Below, in pieces: positions 20,260 to 29,135 of a stretch of 64,000 nucleotides of DNA (its first letter is position 1; each line of letters starts with the position of its first letter). A model generated the notes under the pieces. The model did no database searches and was not told the DNA's origin. It worked only from the letters and a program-made list of their open reading frames with translations. A program made the translations under genes and the position numbers. Origin of the DNA: Tsukamurella sp. M9C (GTDB lineage: Bacteria; Actinomycetota; Actinomycetes; Mycobacteriales; Mycobacteriaceae); NCBI RefSeq assembly GCF_020169415.1, contig NZ_JAIULG010000009.1, positions 37,933 to 101,932 on the forward strand, given 5' to 3'.

Positions 20260-21258
20260 ATGAGCGACGAGGCGACGGACGGAACCCAGGACGAGAGCCT
20301 GCTGACGGTGCTCGTCGCGTTCGCCGCGAACGTGCTGATCGCGGTGGCGAAGTCGGTGGCGGCGGTGGTCACCGGCTCGGCGGCGATGGTCGCCGAGGCC
20401 GCGCACTCGTGGGCCGACACGGGCAACGAGGTGTTCCTCCTCATCGGCGCGAAGCGCGCGGCGAAGCCCGCCGACGAGACGCACCCCTTCGGGTACGGCC
20501 GCTCGGGCTACGTCTGGTCGATGTTCGCGGCCTTCGGCCTGTTCAGCGTCGGCGCGGCCGTGTCCGTGTGGCACGGGATCTCGGCGCTCGGCGCGCCCGA
20601 GGAGGCGACGGACTACGGCTGGGGCTACGCCGTGCTGGCCATCTCCTTCGTGCTCGAGGGCATCTCGTTCCTGCAGGCGCTGCGCCAGACCAAGGAGGGC
20701 GCGCAGGAGCGGATGCTGCATCCGCTGCGGTACGTGCGGGTGACGTCGAATCCCGTGCTGCGGTCGGTCTTCGCGGAGGATCTCAGCGCGCTCATCGGCA
20801 TCGTCATCGCCGCGAGCGCGATGGCGCTGCACCAGATCACCGGGAACCCCGTGTGGGACGCCGTCGGGTCGATCCTCGTCGGCATCCTGCTGGGCTTCGT
20901 CGCGGTGTTCCTGATCCGGCGCAACATGGACTTCCTCACGGGCGAGGAGGCGACGCCGCTGGCCCGCAACCGCATGCTGGAGGCGCTGCAGTCGCACCCG
21001 GACGTCAAGCAGGTGAGCTTCCTGCACATGGAGTGGGTCGGCGCCGACCGGCTGTTCCTGGTCGCGGCCGTCGACCTCGAGGGCGACCTGCCGGAGTCCC
21101 AGGTCGCGGCGCGGCTGGCCGCGATCTCGGACGACATGAACCGCATCCCCCGCATCCAGCGGGCCCTCTTCACCCTCACCCGCCCCGGCGACACCACCCG
21201 GCTGGCCGCCGAGCCCCTCCCCGACTGGTACCTGCCCGAGGACGAGCGCCGCGCCTAG
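20260..21258 (+). CDS. cation diffusion facilitator family efflux protein
   Basis: This 332-residue membrane protein has about six transmembrane helices and a cytosolic C-terminal domain (about residues 235-310). The metal site in helix 2 reads HSWADTGN (HxxxD). In helix 5 it reads AEDLSALIG, where many zinc members have HxxxD, so Glu/Asp ligands replace His. This hints at a metal preference other than Zn alone, such as Mn, Fe or Co. It exports divalent cations in exchange for protons. No metal-sensor gene is adjacent. Confidence 0.9.
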   Translation: MSDEATDGTQDESLLTVLVAFAANVLIAVAKSVAAVVTGSAAMVAEAAHSWADTGNEVFLLIGAKRAAKPADETHPFGYGRSGYVWSMFAAFGLFSVGAAVSVWHGISALGAPEEATDYGWGYAVLAISFVLEGISFLQALRQTKEGAQERMLHPLRYVRVTSNPVLRSVFAEDLSALIGIVIAASAMALHQITGNPVWDAVGSILVGILLGFVAVFLIRRNMDFLTGEEATPLARNRMLEALQSHPDVKQVSFLHMEWVGADRLFLVAAVDLEGDLPESQVAARLAAISDDMNRIPRIQRALFTLTRPGDTTRLAAEPLPDWYLPEDERRA

Positions 21259-21288
21259 CGGGACCGGCACGCCCGCCACCGGCGCCGC

Positions 21289-23235
21289 CTACCCGAGCCG
21301 CGCCGCCAGCCGCGAGGCGTTCATGTGCGCGATGGCCTCGATGGAGATCATCGGGTTCACGCCGCTCGGCGTGGGGAAGCACGAGGCGTCGGCGACCACG
21401 AGGTTCGGCACCTCCCAGGTCGCGCCGTCGGGGTCCGTCGCCGAGGTCTGCCGGCTGCCGCCCATCGCGGCGGTGCCCATGATGTGCAGCGCGATCATCA
21501 TGCACCGCGCGGGCGCGTAGCCCTCCCGCTGCGCGGCGGCGGCGAAGCCGTCGAGCGACCCGGGCAGGTCGGCGGCGACGCGGTTCTGGTGCGAGCTGCG
21601 CACCGACGTCGCGCCCGCGGCGGCGAGGATCTCGGCCGCACCGACCACGCCGCGCTGCATGTGCGCGGCGTCGCGCTCGTTCAGCCGGTACCGCACGACG
21701 GGCTCGCCGTCGCGCCCGACGGTGACCCGCCCGCTGCCGGTGTCGCGGACGATGACGCCCACCTGCACGGTGTGCCGCATCGCGCGCATGTCGGCGGCGT
21801 GCCGCGCCGCCGAGTGCCAGGGCTGGAACAGGGTGATCGCGCCGGGGCTGACGGGACCGGTCTCGTAGATGACGCCGTAGCCGTCGCCGTCGAGGTTGGC
21901 GTGCTCGGTGGAGTAGCGGGTCTGCAGGCCGCCCTCCCAGGGGCGAACGTCCTCGTCGAACACGCCGGCCACCGCGGTCACGGGGTGCAGCCGGAGGTTC
22001 TCGCCGAACCGCTCGTTCCGCAGGCCCGAGCGCCGCAGCAGCGGCGGGGTCTGCAGCGAGCCCGCAGCGACCACGACGGCCTTCGCGGCGACGGTGACCG
22101 GGGCACCGTCGGGCCCGATCGCCTCGACGCCGGTCGCCCGGCCCCGCTCCACGATCACGCGCCGGACCTCGACGCCGACGGCGATCCGCGCCCCGTCGGC
22201 GGCGGCGTCCTGCAGCCAGGTCTTGACGGTGGACTGCTTGGCGCCGATGCGGCAGCCGTAGCCGCAGCGCCCGCACTCGACGCCCTGGTCGCAGCCGAGC
22301 ACGTTGCGGGGCATGGCGTCGCACTGCCAGCCGAGGGCGGTGAGGCCGCGCTCGAGGATCGCGTCGCGCGAGGAGGCCGAGCCGTGGTCGGTGTTCACGC
22401 CCAGCCGGCGCTGCACGGCGTCGAGCGAGCGGGTGAACTCGTCGCCCGCGAACTGTCGCGCGCCGTGCGCGGCCCATTCGGCCCGGACGTGCTCGGGCGT
22501 CGCGAACGACGTGGTCCAGTTGACGACGGTGCCGCCGCCCAGCGTGCCGCCCGCCATGAGGGACGAGAACTGTCCCTCGGCCGAGATCGCGGGCGCGCCG
22601 GCATACAGGGTGGTGAGCGACTCCAGCTCGCCCCGACCGAAGTCGCGGTCGTCGTGGTAGCCGCCGCGTTCGAGGACCAGCACGTCGAGGCCGGCGGCGG
22701 CGAGCACGGCGGCCGCGGTGCCGCCGCCCGCGCCGGAACCGACGACCACGACGTCGGCGGTGAGGCGCGCACCGCCCGCGGGGATCGTCAGGGGCCGGAG
22801 CGGCCGTGCGGGGGCGTCGGGCAGCGGGCCGGGCGCCTCGGGGTAGCCCGTCGCGGCGCGCGCGGCCACGGCGTCCGGCGCGATGTAGTACGCGCCGATC
22901 AGCAGCGAGCGCAGCCCCTGGAAGACGGTCCGGATCTCGGCGCGCGGGTGCCTGCCCCAGCCCAGTAGGACCTTCTCGCGCCGCTCCTGCGGGAGCGCGG
23001 AGAACTTGCGGGGGCCGATCCGGTTCACCAGGCCGAAGCCGCGGGTGTCCCAGACGTCGAGGAAGAGCTTCAGTTCGCGCAGCTCGCGCGGCAGCATCTT
23101 GTGCTGTGCGGTGCGCGAGACGGAGGCCAGGAAGTCGATGTCCCGGGCGCCGGGCACGCCGTCGCCGCCGGGGACGAGGGTGTCGGCGATCGAGAGCAGC
23201 GCGCGGGCCTGGCGCGGGGTGAAGACGTCGGTCAC
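21289..23235 (-). CDS. GMC-family FAD oxidoreductase (long-chain alcohol oxidase type)
   Basis: The gene encodes 648 residues. About 150 N-terminal helical residues resemble the leading domain of fatty-alcohol oxidases, followed by the FAD motif VVVGSGAGGG (residues 166-172). A Cys-rich segment near residues 320-335 (GCDQGVECGRCGYGC) is typical of this GMC branch. The C-terminal active-site region has ALHIMGTAAMG and GVNPMISIEAIAH. It starts 4 bp after the ABC ATPase stop and is probably read from the same transcript as the thiamine-type importer. Whether that is functional or only positional is unclear. Confidence 0.88.
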   Translation of the reverse strand: MTDVFTPRQARALLSIADTLVPGGDGVPGARDIDFLASVSRTAQHKMLPRELRELKLFLDVWDTRGFGLVNRIGPRKFSALPQERREKVLLGWGRHPRAEIRTVFQGLRSLLIGAYYIAPDAVAARAATGYPEAPGPLPDAPARPLRPLTIPAGGARLTADVVVVGSGAGGGTAAAVLAAAGLDVLVLERGGYHDDRDFGRGELESLTTLYAGAPAISAEGQFSSLMAGGTLGGGTVVNWTTSFATPEHVRAEWAAHGARQFAGDEFTRSLDAVQRRLGVNTDHGSASSRDAILERGLTALGWQCDAMPRNVLGCDQGVECGRCGYGCRIGAKQSTVKTWLQDAAADGARIAVGVEVRRVIVERGRATGVEAIGPDGAPVTVAAKAVVVAAGSLQTPPLLRRSGLRNERFGENLRLHPVTAVAGVFDEDVRPWEGGLQTRYSTEHANLDGDGYGVIYETGPVSPGAITLFQPWHSAARHAADMRAMRHTVQVGVIVRDTGSGRVTVGRDGEPVVRYRLNERDAAHMQRGVVGAAEILAAAGATSVRSSHQNRVAADLPGSLDGFAAAAQREGYAPARCMMIALHIMGTAAMGGSRQTSATDPDGATWEVPNLVVADASCFPTPSGVNPMISIEAIAHMNASRLAARLG

Positions 23236-23239
23236 GGGA

Positions 23240-24268
23240 CTATCCGATCACGGCGATGCGGCGCGGATTGAGCGCGACGCGCACCGTCTCGCCGTCGGCG
23301 GGCGCGGTGTCGCCGAGCGCGTCGACCAGCAGCTCGCCGTCGTCGGTGTCGACGGCGGCGGTGATCCGCACCCCGTCGGCCGTGGGGACGGAGCCGGTCA
23401 CCCGGGCCGGCACCCCGTGCGCCTGGATCACGACGGAGCCGGGGCGCAGGCCGAGCCGGAACCGCCCGTCGGGGCAGTCGACGAGCACCTGGCCCAGCGC
23501 GGAGGTCGCCTGTAGGTCCTTGACCTGCGCGTCGAGCAGGACGGAGTAGCCGAGGAAGCGGGCCACGTCGGGCGTGCGGGGGCGCCGCCACAGCCGGGCG
23601 GGCCGGTCCACCTGGGCCAGCTCGCCGGCGTCCAGCACGGCGACGGTGTCGGCGAGCTCGACGGCCTCGTCGTGGTCGTGGGTCACGATGAGCGCGGGCG
23701 TCCCGGTCTCGCGGAGGATGCGGCGCAGGTCGCCCACGAGGCGGTCGCGCAGCTGCCGGTCCAGGGCCGAGAGCGGCTCGTCGAGCAGGAGGAGACGGGG
23801 CTTCGGGGCCAGCGCGCGGGCCAGCGCGACGCGCTGCTGCTGCCCGCCGGACAGTTCCCCGACGGGCCGCGCGCCCATCCCGGGCAGCCCGACGAGCTCG
23901 AGCAGTTCCTCGACGCGGGCGTTCGCCTCGGCGCGCGGCCAGTGGTGGCGCTGCAGTCCGTAGCGGATGTTGCCGGCCACGTCGCGGTGCCCGAAGAGCT
24001 GTCCGTCCTGGAAGACGACGCCGAAGCCGCGGCGGTGGGTGGGCACGGGCGCGAGGTCCTCGCCGTCCCAGAGAATGCGCCCGCCGGCCAGGGGCTCAAG
24101 GCCCGCGACGGCCCGCAGCAGGGTGGACTTGCCGCAGCCCGACGGCCCGAGCAGCGCGGTCACGGAGTCCGCCCCGCCCGTCGCGGCGGTGTTCCCGACG
24201 GTGAGCGAGACGTCCCGCACGGCCGTCCGGTCGCCGTAGCGCACCGAGACCCGGTCGATGGTCAGCAT
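23240..24268 (-). CDS. ABC transporter ATP-binding protein (thiamine/iron import type)
   Basis: The gene encodes 342 residues. The Walker A is GPSGCGKST (residues 41-49), the signature LSGGQQQRVALARAL, the Walker B LLLLDEPLSALD, and the switch His is in VTHDHDEAVELAD. About 80 C-terminal residues form a TOBE-like regulatory domain. It energises the fused permease encoded 28 bp upstream and the lipoprotein receptor before that. ATPases of this class serve thiamine, Fe(III), spermidine and phosphonate importers; the receptor favours thiamine or a related ligand. Confidence 0.92.
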   Translation of the reverse strand: MLTIDRVSVRYGDRTAVRDVSLTVGNTAATGGADSVTALLGPSGCGKSTLLRAVAGLEPLAGGRILWDGEDLAPVPTHRRGFGVVFQDGQLFGHRDVAGNIRYGLQRHHWPRAEANARVEELLELVGLPGMGARPVGELSGGQQQRVALARALAPKPRLLLLDEPLSALDRQLRDRLVGDLRRILRETGTPALIVTHDHDEAVELADTVAVLDAGELAQVDRPARLWRRPRTPDVARFLGYSVLLDAQVKDLQATSALGQVLVDCPDGRFRLGLRPGSVVIQAHGVPARVTGSVPTADGVRITAAVDTDDGELLVDALGDTAPADGETVRVALNPRRIAVIG

Positions 24269-24296
24269 CGCGACTCCTCTCCCCCGCCGACACGCA

Positions 24297-25907
24297 TCAG
24301 AACTCCGCCCGCCCGGCGTCGTCGCGGCGCAGCGCCTCGACGGCGCCGATCACCAGCACCGTCGCGGCGATGAGCAGCACGGAGCACGACGCGGCGAGCG
24401 CCGCGTCGGCCCAGCCTGGGCGGCCGGAGATCCGGCCGATCAGCACGGGCAGCGTCATCTGCTCGGGCCGCACCAGGAAGCTGGCGGCCCCGAACTCCCC
24501 CAGGGTAACGACGTACGCGAAGCCCGCGGCCACGGCCACCGACCGGCTGATCACCGGCAGGTCGACGGAGGTGAAGACGCGGACCGGCGAGGCCCCGAGC
24601 ACGGCGGCGGCCTGCCGTTGCCGCGGGTCGACGGCCCCGAGCGCGGGCACCAGCACCCGCACCACCAGCGGCAACGCGACGAGCGCCTGCACGAAGGGCA
24701 GCACGGCGGGCGATTCGCGGATCGCGGGCAGGGACTGCAGCGCGAGGAGGTAACCGAAGCCGAGCGTCACGGCGCTCACGCCGAGCGGCAGCATCACCAC
24801 GGCGTCGGCGAACCGGCTCAGCAGCCCGCGGGAGCGGGCGATCGCCACAGCGGCGAGCCCGCCGACGAGCAGGGCGATGGCGCCCGCCTGCGCGGCCGTG
24901 ACCAGCGACATCACCAGCGCCTTCACCGGGACGACGCCGCCGAAGTCGGTAGTGAGCCGCCGGTAGGCGTCGAGGCTCAGCGCGCCCGACGGGTCGGGGC
25001 GCAGCGACCGCAGGAGCAGGGCAGCGAGCGGGAAGAGCAGCAGCGCGACGCTCACGGGCACGCCGACGAGCACCGCGAGCCGGGCGCGGCCCCCGGTACG
25101 GGGCGGCTCGACCCGCGCGGACGCCGAGGGCCGCGAGACCCGCACGCGCAGCGCGCCGCTGAGGGCGACGGCGAGCACCACGATGACGATCTGCACCAGC
25201 GCGAGCAGCGCGGCGGTGCGCAGGTCGAAGGCGCCGACCACCTCCTGGTAGACCGCGGTCTCCAGGGTGCGCAGCCGGCTGCCGCCGACCACGAGGACGA
25301 TGCCGAAGCTCGTCGCGCAGAACAGGAAGACCACGGACGCCGCCGAGGCGATGGCGGGCAGCAGCGCGGGCGCGGTGGCGGTGAGGAAGGCGCGGACCGG
25401 GCCGGCGCCCAGCGTGCGCGCGGCCTGTTCGGCGCGCGGGTCGACCGCGGACCACACGCCGCCCACGATCCGGGCCACCACGGAGACGTTGAAGTAGGCG
25501 TGCGCGAGCAGCACCGCCCACACCGTCTCGGAGAGGCCGAGGAAGCCGAGGCTCCCGCCGGGCGCGAAGAGGGTGCGGAAGGCGACGCCCACCACGACGG
25601 TCGGCAGCACGAAGGGCACCGTCGCCACCACGCGCACGAGCCACTGCCCCCGGAACTTCACCCGCGCGGTGAGCCACGCGAGCGGCAGCCCGAGGACCAC
25701 GGTGAGCAGGGTCGACGCCGCGGCCTGCCAGACCGTGAACCAGACCAGCCCCAGGCCGCCCGCGCCGGTGAAGCCCTCCCAGAGGCCGACACCGTCGGAC
25801 GAGAGCCCGCGCGCGACGATCGCGGCGACGGGCCAGAGGAAGAACACCGCGACGAACAGCAGCGGGGCGGCCAGCAGCGCGATCCGCCCGCGCGAGGTGG
25901 TCATCAC
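24297..25907 (-). CDS. fused double ABC permease (ThiP-like)
   Basis: This 536-residue permease has about twelve hydrophobic segments in two BPD_transp_1 halves. Each half carries an EAA-type loop (ARTLGAGPVRAFLTATAPAL in the first, AAVLGASPVRVFTSVDLPVI in the second). Such a fused protein forms the whole channel in ThiP and FutB/FbpB-type importers. The start is GTG at 25907 or the next codon, ATG. It follows the receptor gene by 10 bp and precedes the ATPase by 28 bp. Confidence 0.92.
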   Translation of the reverse strand: MMTTSRGRIALLAAPLLFVAVFFLWPVAAIVARGLSSDGVGLWEGFTGAGGLGLVWFTVWQAAASTLLTVVLGLPLAWLTARVKFRGQWLVRVVATVPFVLPTVVVGVAFRTLFAPGGSLGFLGLSETVWAVLLAHAYFNVSVVARIVGGVWSAVDPRAEQAARTLGAGPVRAFLTATAPALLPAIASAASVVFLFCATSFGIVLVVGGSRLRTLETAVYQEVVGAFDLRTAALLALVQIVIVVLAVALSGALRVRVSRPSASARVEPPRTGGRARLAVLVGVPVSVALLLFPLAALLLRSLRPDPSGALSLDAYRRLTTDFGGVVPVKALVMSLVTAAQAGAIALLVGGLAAVAIARSRGLLSRFADAVVMLPLGVSAVTLGFGYLLALQSLPAIRESPAVLPFVQALVALPLVVRVLVPALGAVDPRQRQAAAVLGASPVRVFTSVDLPVISRSVAVAAGFAYVVTLGEFGAASFLVRPEQMTLPVLIGRISGRPGWADAALAASCSVLLIAATVLVIGAVEALRRDDAGRAEF

Positions 25908-25917
25908 GGGCGGAGGT

Positions 25918-26982
25918 TCACCGCCCCATCAGCTGGCGCCACTGCCGCACCCAGCCGTCGCGCTCGTCGGCGAGGCGGTCGGCGGGCAGCGTGGCGGCCT
26001 TCGGCGGGACCGGCGCGTACTTCGCCCACGACTCGGGCAGCGCGACGCCGCGGGTCACGGGGTAGACGTACATCTCGTCGGGGATGGTGGCCTGCACCGC
26101 GGGGGTCAGCAGGAAGTCGATGAGCTTGCGCGCGCCGTCGGGGGTCTTGGTGCCGCGCAGCACGCCGGCGTACTCGACCTGCCGGAAGCAGGTGTCGAGC
26201 AGGGCCTTGGTCGGGGGCGCGGCGCCGTCCTTACCCACCTCGGCGGCGGGCGAGCTGGCGTAGGAGACGACGATCGGCTTCGGGCCCTTGCCCGAGGAGC
26301 CGGAGAAGTCGGTGGAGTACGCAGTCGACCAGTTCGGGGTCACGGAGACCTCGTTGGCGCGCAGGGAGCGCCAGTAGTCCTGCCAGCCCTCGCCGAGGGC
26401 CGCGACGGTGCCGGCCAGGAAGGCCATGCCGGGCGAGGCGGTCTCGGGGTTCTGGACGACGGTCAGGCCGCGGTACTCGGGCTTGGCCAGGTCCTGGTAG
26501 GTGACCGGCTCGGCGAGACCCTTGTCCGTGAAGTAGCGGGTGTCGATGTTCACGCAGACGTCGCCGAAGTCGACCGCGGTGAGCTGCGGCATGCCCGCGA
26601 GGGCGTAGTCCTGCGCGCCGTTCGCCGCGGCGGGCGAGACGTACTCGTCGAAGACGCCGGCGCGCACGGGCCGCGCGGCGTAGGTGTTGTCCACGCCGAA
26701 GGCGACGTCGCCGGGCGGGTTCCCCGGGGTCAGCGACAGCTTGGTGGCGAGCTCGCCGCCGTCGCCCAGCTCGACCGTCTTGACCGCGAGCCCGGTCTGC
26801 TTCGTGAAATCGGCGAGGACGTCCGCCGGCAGGTGGAAGCTGGAGTGGGTCACCAGGGTCACGGTGCCCGTGGCCGACGGTGCGTCGCTCTCCTTCGACG
26901 GTGCCGTGCTGGTCGCGCAGGCGCTGGTCGCGAGGGTCGCCGCCGTGAGGATCGCAAGGCCTACGCGGCCGAGGGTGGTCAT
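25918..26982 (-). CDS. thiamine-type ABC substrate-binding lipoprotein (ThiB-like)
   Basis: This 354-residue lipoprotein has a signal and lipobox ATSAC (Cys22), then a family 1 binding-protein fold with VTLVTHSSFHLPADVLADFTKQTG, GDVAFGVDNTYAARP and VVQNPETASPGMAFL. Those segments recall ThiB/TbpA, where PETASPG-like loops contact the ligand. It delivers its ligand to the fused permease and ATPase encoded just downstream. No TPP riboswitch is visible before the operon. Fe(III)-type receptors are related, but their Tyr pair is not evident here, so thiamine or a derivative is the better guess. Confidence 0.85.
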   Translation of the reverse strand: MTTLGRVGLAILTAATLATSACATSTAPSKESDAPSATGTVTLVTHSSFHLPADVLADFTKQTGLAVKTVELGDGGELATKLSLTPGNPPGDVAFGVDNTYAARPVRAGVFDEYVSPAAANGAQDYALAGMPQLTAVDFGDVCVNIDTRYFTDKGLAEPVTYQDLAKPEYRGLTVVQNPETASPGMAFLAGTVAALGEGWQDYWRSLRANEVSVTPNWSTAYSTDFSGSSGKGPKPIVVSYASSPAAEVGKDGAAPPTKALLDTCFRQVEYAGVLRGTKTPDGARKLIDFLLTPAVQATIPDEMYVYPVTRGVALPESWAKYAPVPPKAATLPADRLADERDGWVRQWRQLMGR

Positions 26983-26986
26983 CCGC

Positions 26987-28297
26987 TCAGAGTAGTGCGT
27001 CCAGCCGCCGCCGCTGCGCGAGGATCAGCGCGACGAGGACCAGCGGCGCCAGCACGCCGGGCGCCATGAACAGGGCCCAGACGGGGCCGTCGTCGATCCC
27101 GATCGCGGCGAGGCCCTTGCGCAGGAAGTGCACGCCGATGTAGCCGAAGACCGCGGTGACGCCCGCGACCGCGGTCGCCCAGGGGGTGAAGCCCGCGCCG
27201 GGGGTGCGGAAGTCCGCGCCGCCGCCCGGGCCGAGGGGGCCGTGCACCACCCAGATCAGCAGTGGGACGATCCACACGAAGTGGTGGATCCACGAGATCG
27301 GCGAGGCGAGCAACCCGAGGAACTGCACCAGCACCAGCGCGATGAGGGCGTCGCCGCGGCGGACGACCCACCAGGCGGCGAACAGCAGGGCGGCGGCCAC
27401 GATCACCGCGATGATCCACGCCGGCCCGGTGCCCACGTCGTGGCCGGCGAACCGGGAGACCGCGCCGCGCAGCGCCTGGTTGTCGGGCTTGGCGGGATCG
27501 CCGATGGGGCCGGTGTCGCCGAGCAGCACCGTGAAATAGCGCCGGGTCTCCGAGGGCAGGATCAGGTAGCTGATCCCGACGGTGGCGGCGAACGTCACAC
27601 CGGAGAAGACGGCGGCCCACACCCGGCCGCGGGCGAGCAGGAACAGCCCGCCCACCGCGGGGGTCAGCTTGATCCCGGCGGCGAGGCCGACGAGGAACCC
27701 GGAGGCACCGTCGACCTTCTCGGGCTTCAGCGCGAGGGACGGCGACGGGGCGGCGCGGGCGACGAGGTAGGCGGCCCACACGCCGAAGGTCATGAGGACC
27801 ACGTTGATCTGGCCGTAGTCGAGGTTCGTCCGCACGGGGTCGATCCACAGCGCGGCCGCGGTCCACACCAGGGGCAGCTCGCGCGGCACGTCGCCCAGGC
27901 GCGACGGCGCGCCGCGCCCCGCGGCCAGGATCGCCAGGCACATGCGGATGACCAGGAACAACAGCCCCGCGGTGAGCGCCACCCAGCCGACCGCGACCAC
28001 CGGGAACGGAAGGAACTTCAGCGGGTAGAAGAACAGTGCCGCGAAGGGCGGATAGGTGAAGGGCAGCGGCTGCTGCGGCGTGTAGTCGCGCAGCGCGAAG
28101 TCGTAGAGCCCGCCGTCGGACGTCACCCGCTGCGCGGCCTCGTAGTACACCCGCAGGTCGACGAAGTTGAAGTTGTGCTGCCCGGCGAGGATCCACACGA
28201 TCCGGGCGCCGAGGGCCACGAGGAAGAGGGGAAGCGCGACGCGCCGGAGGCCGCTCGACCGGCCGCCGTCGGCCGACGTGCTGCGGTCCTTGGTCAC
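26987..28297 (-). CDS. GT87-family polyprenyl-phosphate-mannose alpha-mannosyltransferase (PimE-like)
   Basis: This 436-residue membrane enzyme has about ten transmembrane helices and the GT87/DUF2029 pattern FVDLRVYYEAAQRV, with the catalytic-type Asp in the first external loop. LPFTYPPFAALFF and LDYGQINVVLM follow. GT87 enzymes transfer mannose from polyprenyl-phosphate mannose to phosphatidylinositol mannosides or to lipomannan/arabinogalactan precursors. PimE (Rv1159) lies on the same side of typA-lpqW in M. tuberculosis, which favours PimE, but other paralogues look alike. It is 4 bp upstream of the ABC receptor gene. Confidence 0.85.
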   Translation of the reverse strand: MTKDRSTSADGGRSSGLRRVALPLFLVALGARIVWILAGQHNFNFVDLRVYYEAAQRVTSDGGLYDFALRDYTPQQPLPFTYPPFAALFFYPLKFLPFPVVAVGWVALTAGLLFLVIRMCLAILAAGRGAPSRLGDVPRELPLVWTAAALWIDPVRTNLDYGQINVVLMTFGVWAAYLVARAAPSPSLALKPEKVDGASGFLVGLAAGIKLTPAVGGLFLLARGRVWAAVFSGVTFAATVGISYLILPSETRRYFTVLLGDTGPIGDPAKPDNQALRGAVSRFAGHDVGTGPAWIIAVIVAAALLFAAWWVVRRGDALIALVLVQFLGLLASPISWIHHFVWIVPLLIWVVHGPLGPGGGADFRTPGAGFTPWATAVAGVTAVFGYIGVHFLRKGLAAIGIDDGPVWALFMAPGVLAPLVLVALILAQRRRLDALL

Positions 28298-28354
28298 GGG
28301 TGGACACCTTAGCCATGCTCACACCCGTTGCGCGAACCGCCGCGCGTCTGGACT

Positions 28355-29119
28355 ATGGAGCGGGTGACCACAGCCGAGACGACCGCCCCCGATCATTCCG
28401 CCCTGCGTTCGGCGGTCTCCGGGGCGCGCGCGATCGTCGACGTGGGCGTCGTGGTCGCGGTGCTGGTCGCGACCAATCTGGTCGCTCATTTCACCGGCAG
28501 CTGGGCCGCCCTGCTGGCCGTTCCGGTGTCCGCCGTCCTGCTCATCGGCATCGCCCGCCACCGCGGCCTGGACTGGCACGAGCTGGGCCTGGGCCGCGAG
28601 CACTGGCGTTCCGGGGCGAAGTACGCGGCCGCGGCCGTCTTCGTGGTGGCGACGGTGATCGTGGTCGGCGCGCTGCTGCCGGTCACGCGCGGACTGTTCC
28701 TCAACGACCGCTACGCCACCTTCTCGACCGCGATCATCGCGTCGATGGTGATCATCCCGCTGCAGACGGTGATCCCCGAGGAGCTCGCCTTCCGCGGCGC
28801 GCTGCACGGCACACTGTCGCGCGCGATGCACTTCCGCTGGGTCGTCGTCACGGGCTCGCTGCTCTTCGGCTTCTGGCACATCGCCTCGTCGCTGGGCCTG
28901 ACCAGTGGCAACGCCGGCCTGACCAAGATCCTCGGCGCCGGCCCCCTCGCCCAGTTCCTCGGCATCGCGGGCGCCGTGATCGCGACCGCCTTCGCCGGCT
29001 GGGTGTTCACGTGGCTGCGCTCCCGCAGCGGATCCCTCATCGCGCCCATCGCGCTGCACTGGTGCCTCAACGGCGCGGGCGCGCTGGCCGCCGCCTTCGC
29101 CTGGCAGCTCCTGCGCTGA
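28355..29119 (+). CDS. CPBP-family intramembrane metalloprotease (Abi/CAAX-like)
   Basis: This 254-residue polytopic membrane protein carries all CPBP motifs: EExxxR (Glu142, Glu143, Arg147 in PEELAFRG), FxxxH (His175 in FGFWH) and HxxxN (His235, Asn239 in HWCLNG). These form a glutamate/histidine-type active site inside the membrane. Bacterial members have been linked to bacteriocin immunity and peptide maturation; the target here is unknown. The ATG at 28355 is chosen. A GTG nine bases later with GGAG in front is also possible, and a TTG 27 bases upstream less so. Confidence 0.9.
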   Translation: MERVTTAETTAPDHSALRSAVSGARAIVDVGVVVAVLVATNLVAHFTGSWAALLAVPVSAVLLIGIARHRGLDWHELGLGREHWRSGAKYAAAAVFVVATVIVVGALLPVTRGLFLNDRYATFSTAIIASMVIIPLQTVIPEELAFRGALHGTLSRAMHFRWVVVTGSLLFGFWHIASSLGLTSGNAGLTKILGAGPLAQFLGIAGAVIATAFAGWVFTWLRSRSGSLIAPIALHWCLNGAGALAAAFAWQLLR

Positions 29120-29135
29120 CCCGCGCCGTCGGGCA

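Noticed and set aside
28297..28355. TPP riboswitch before the thiamine-type importer operon
   Set aside because: The 5-prime region is under 60 bp and holds no THI-box-like conserved segments; none was seen between the GT87 and receptor genes either.
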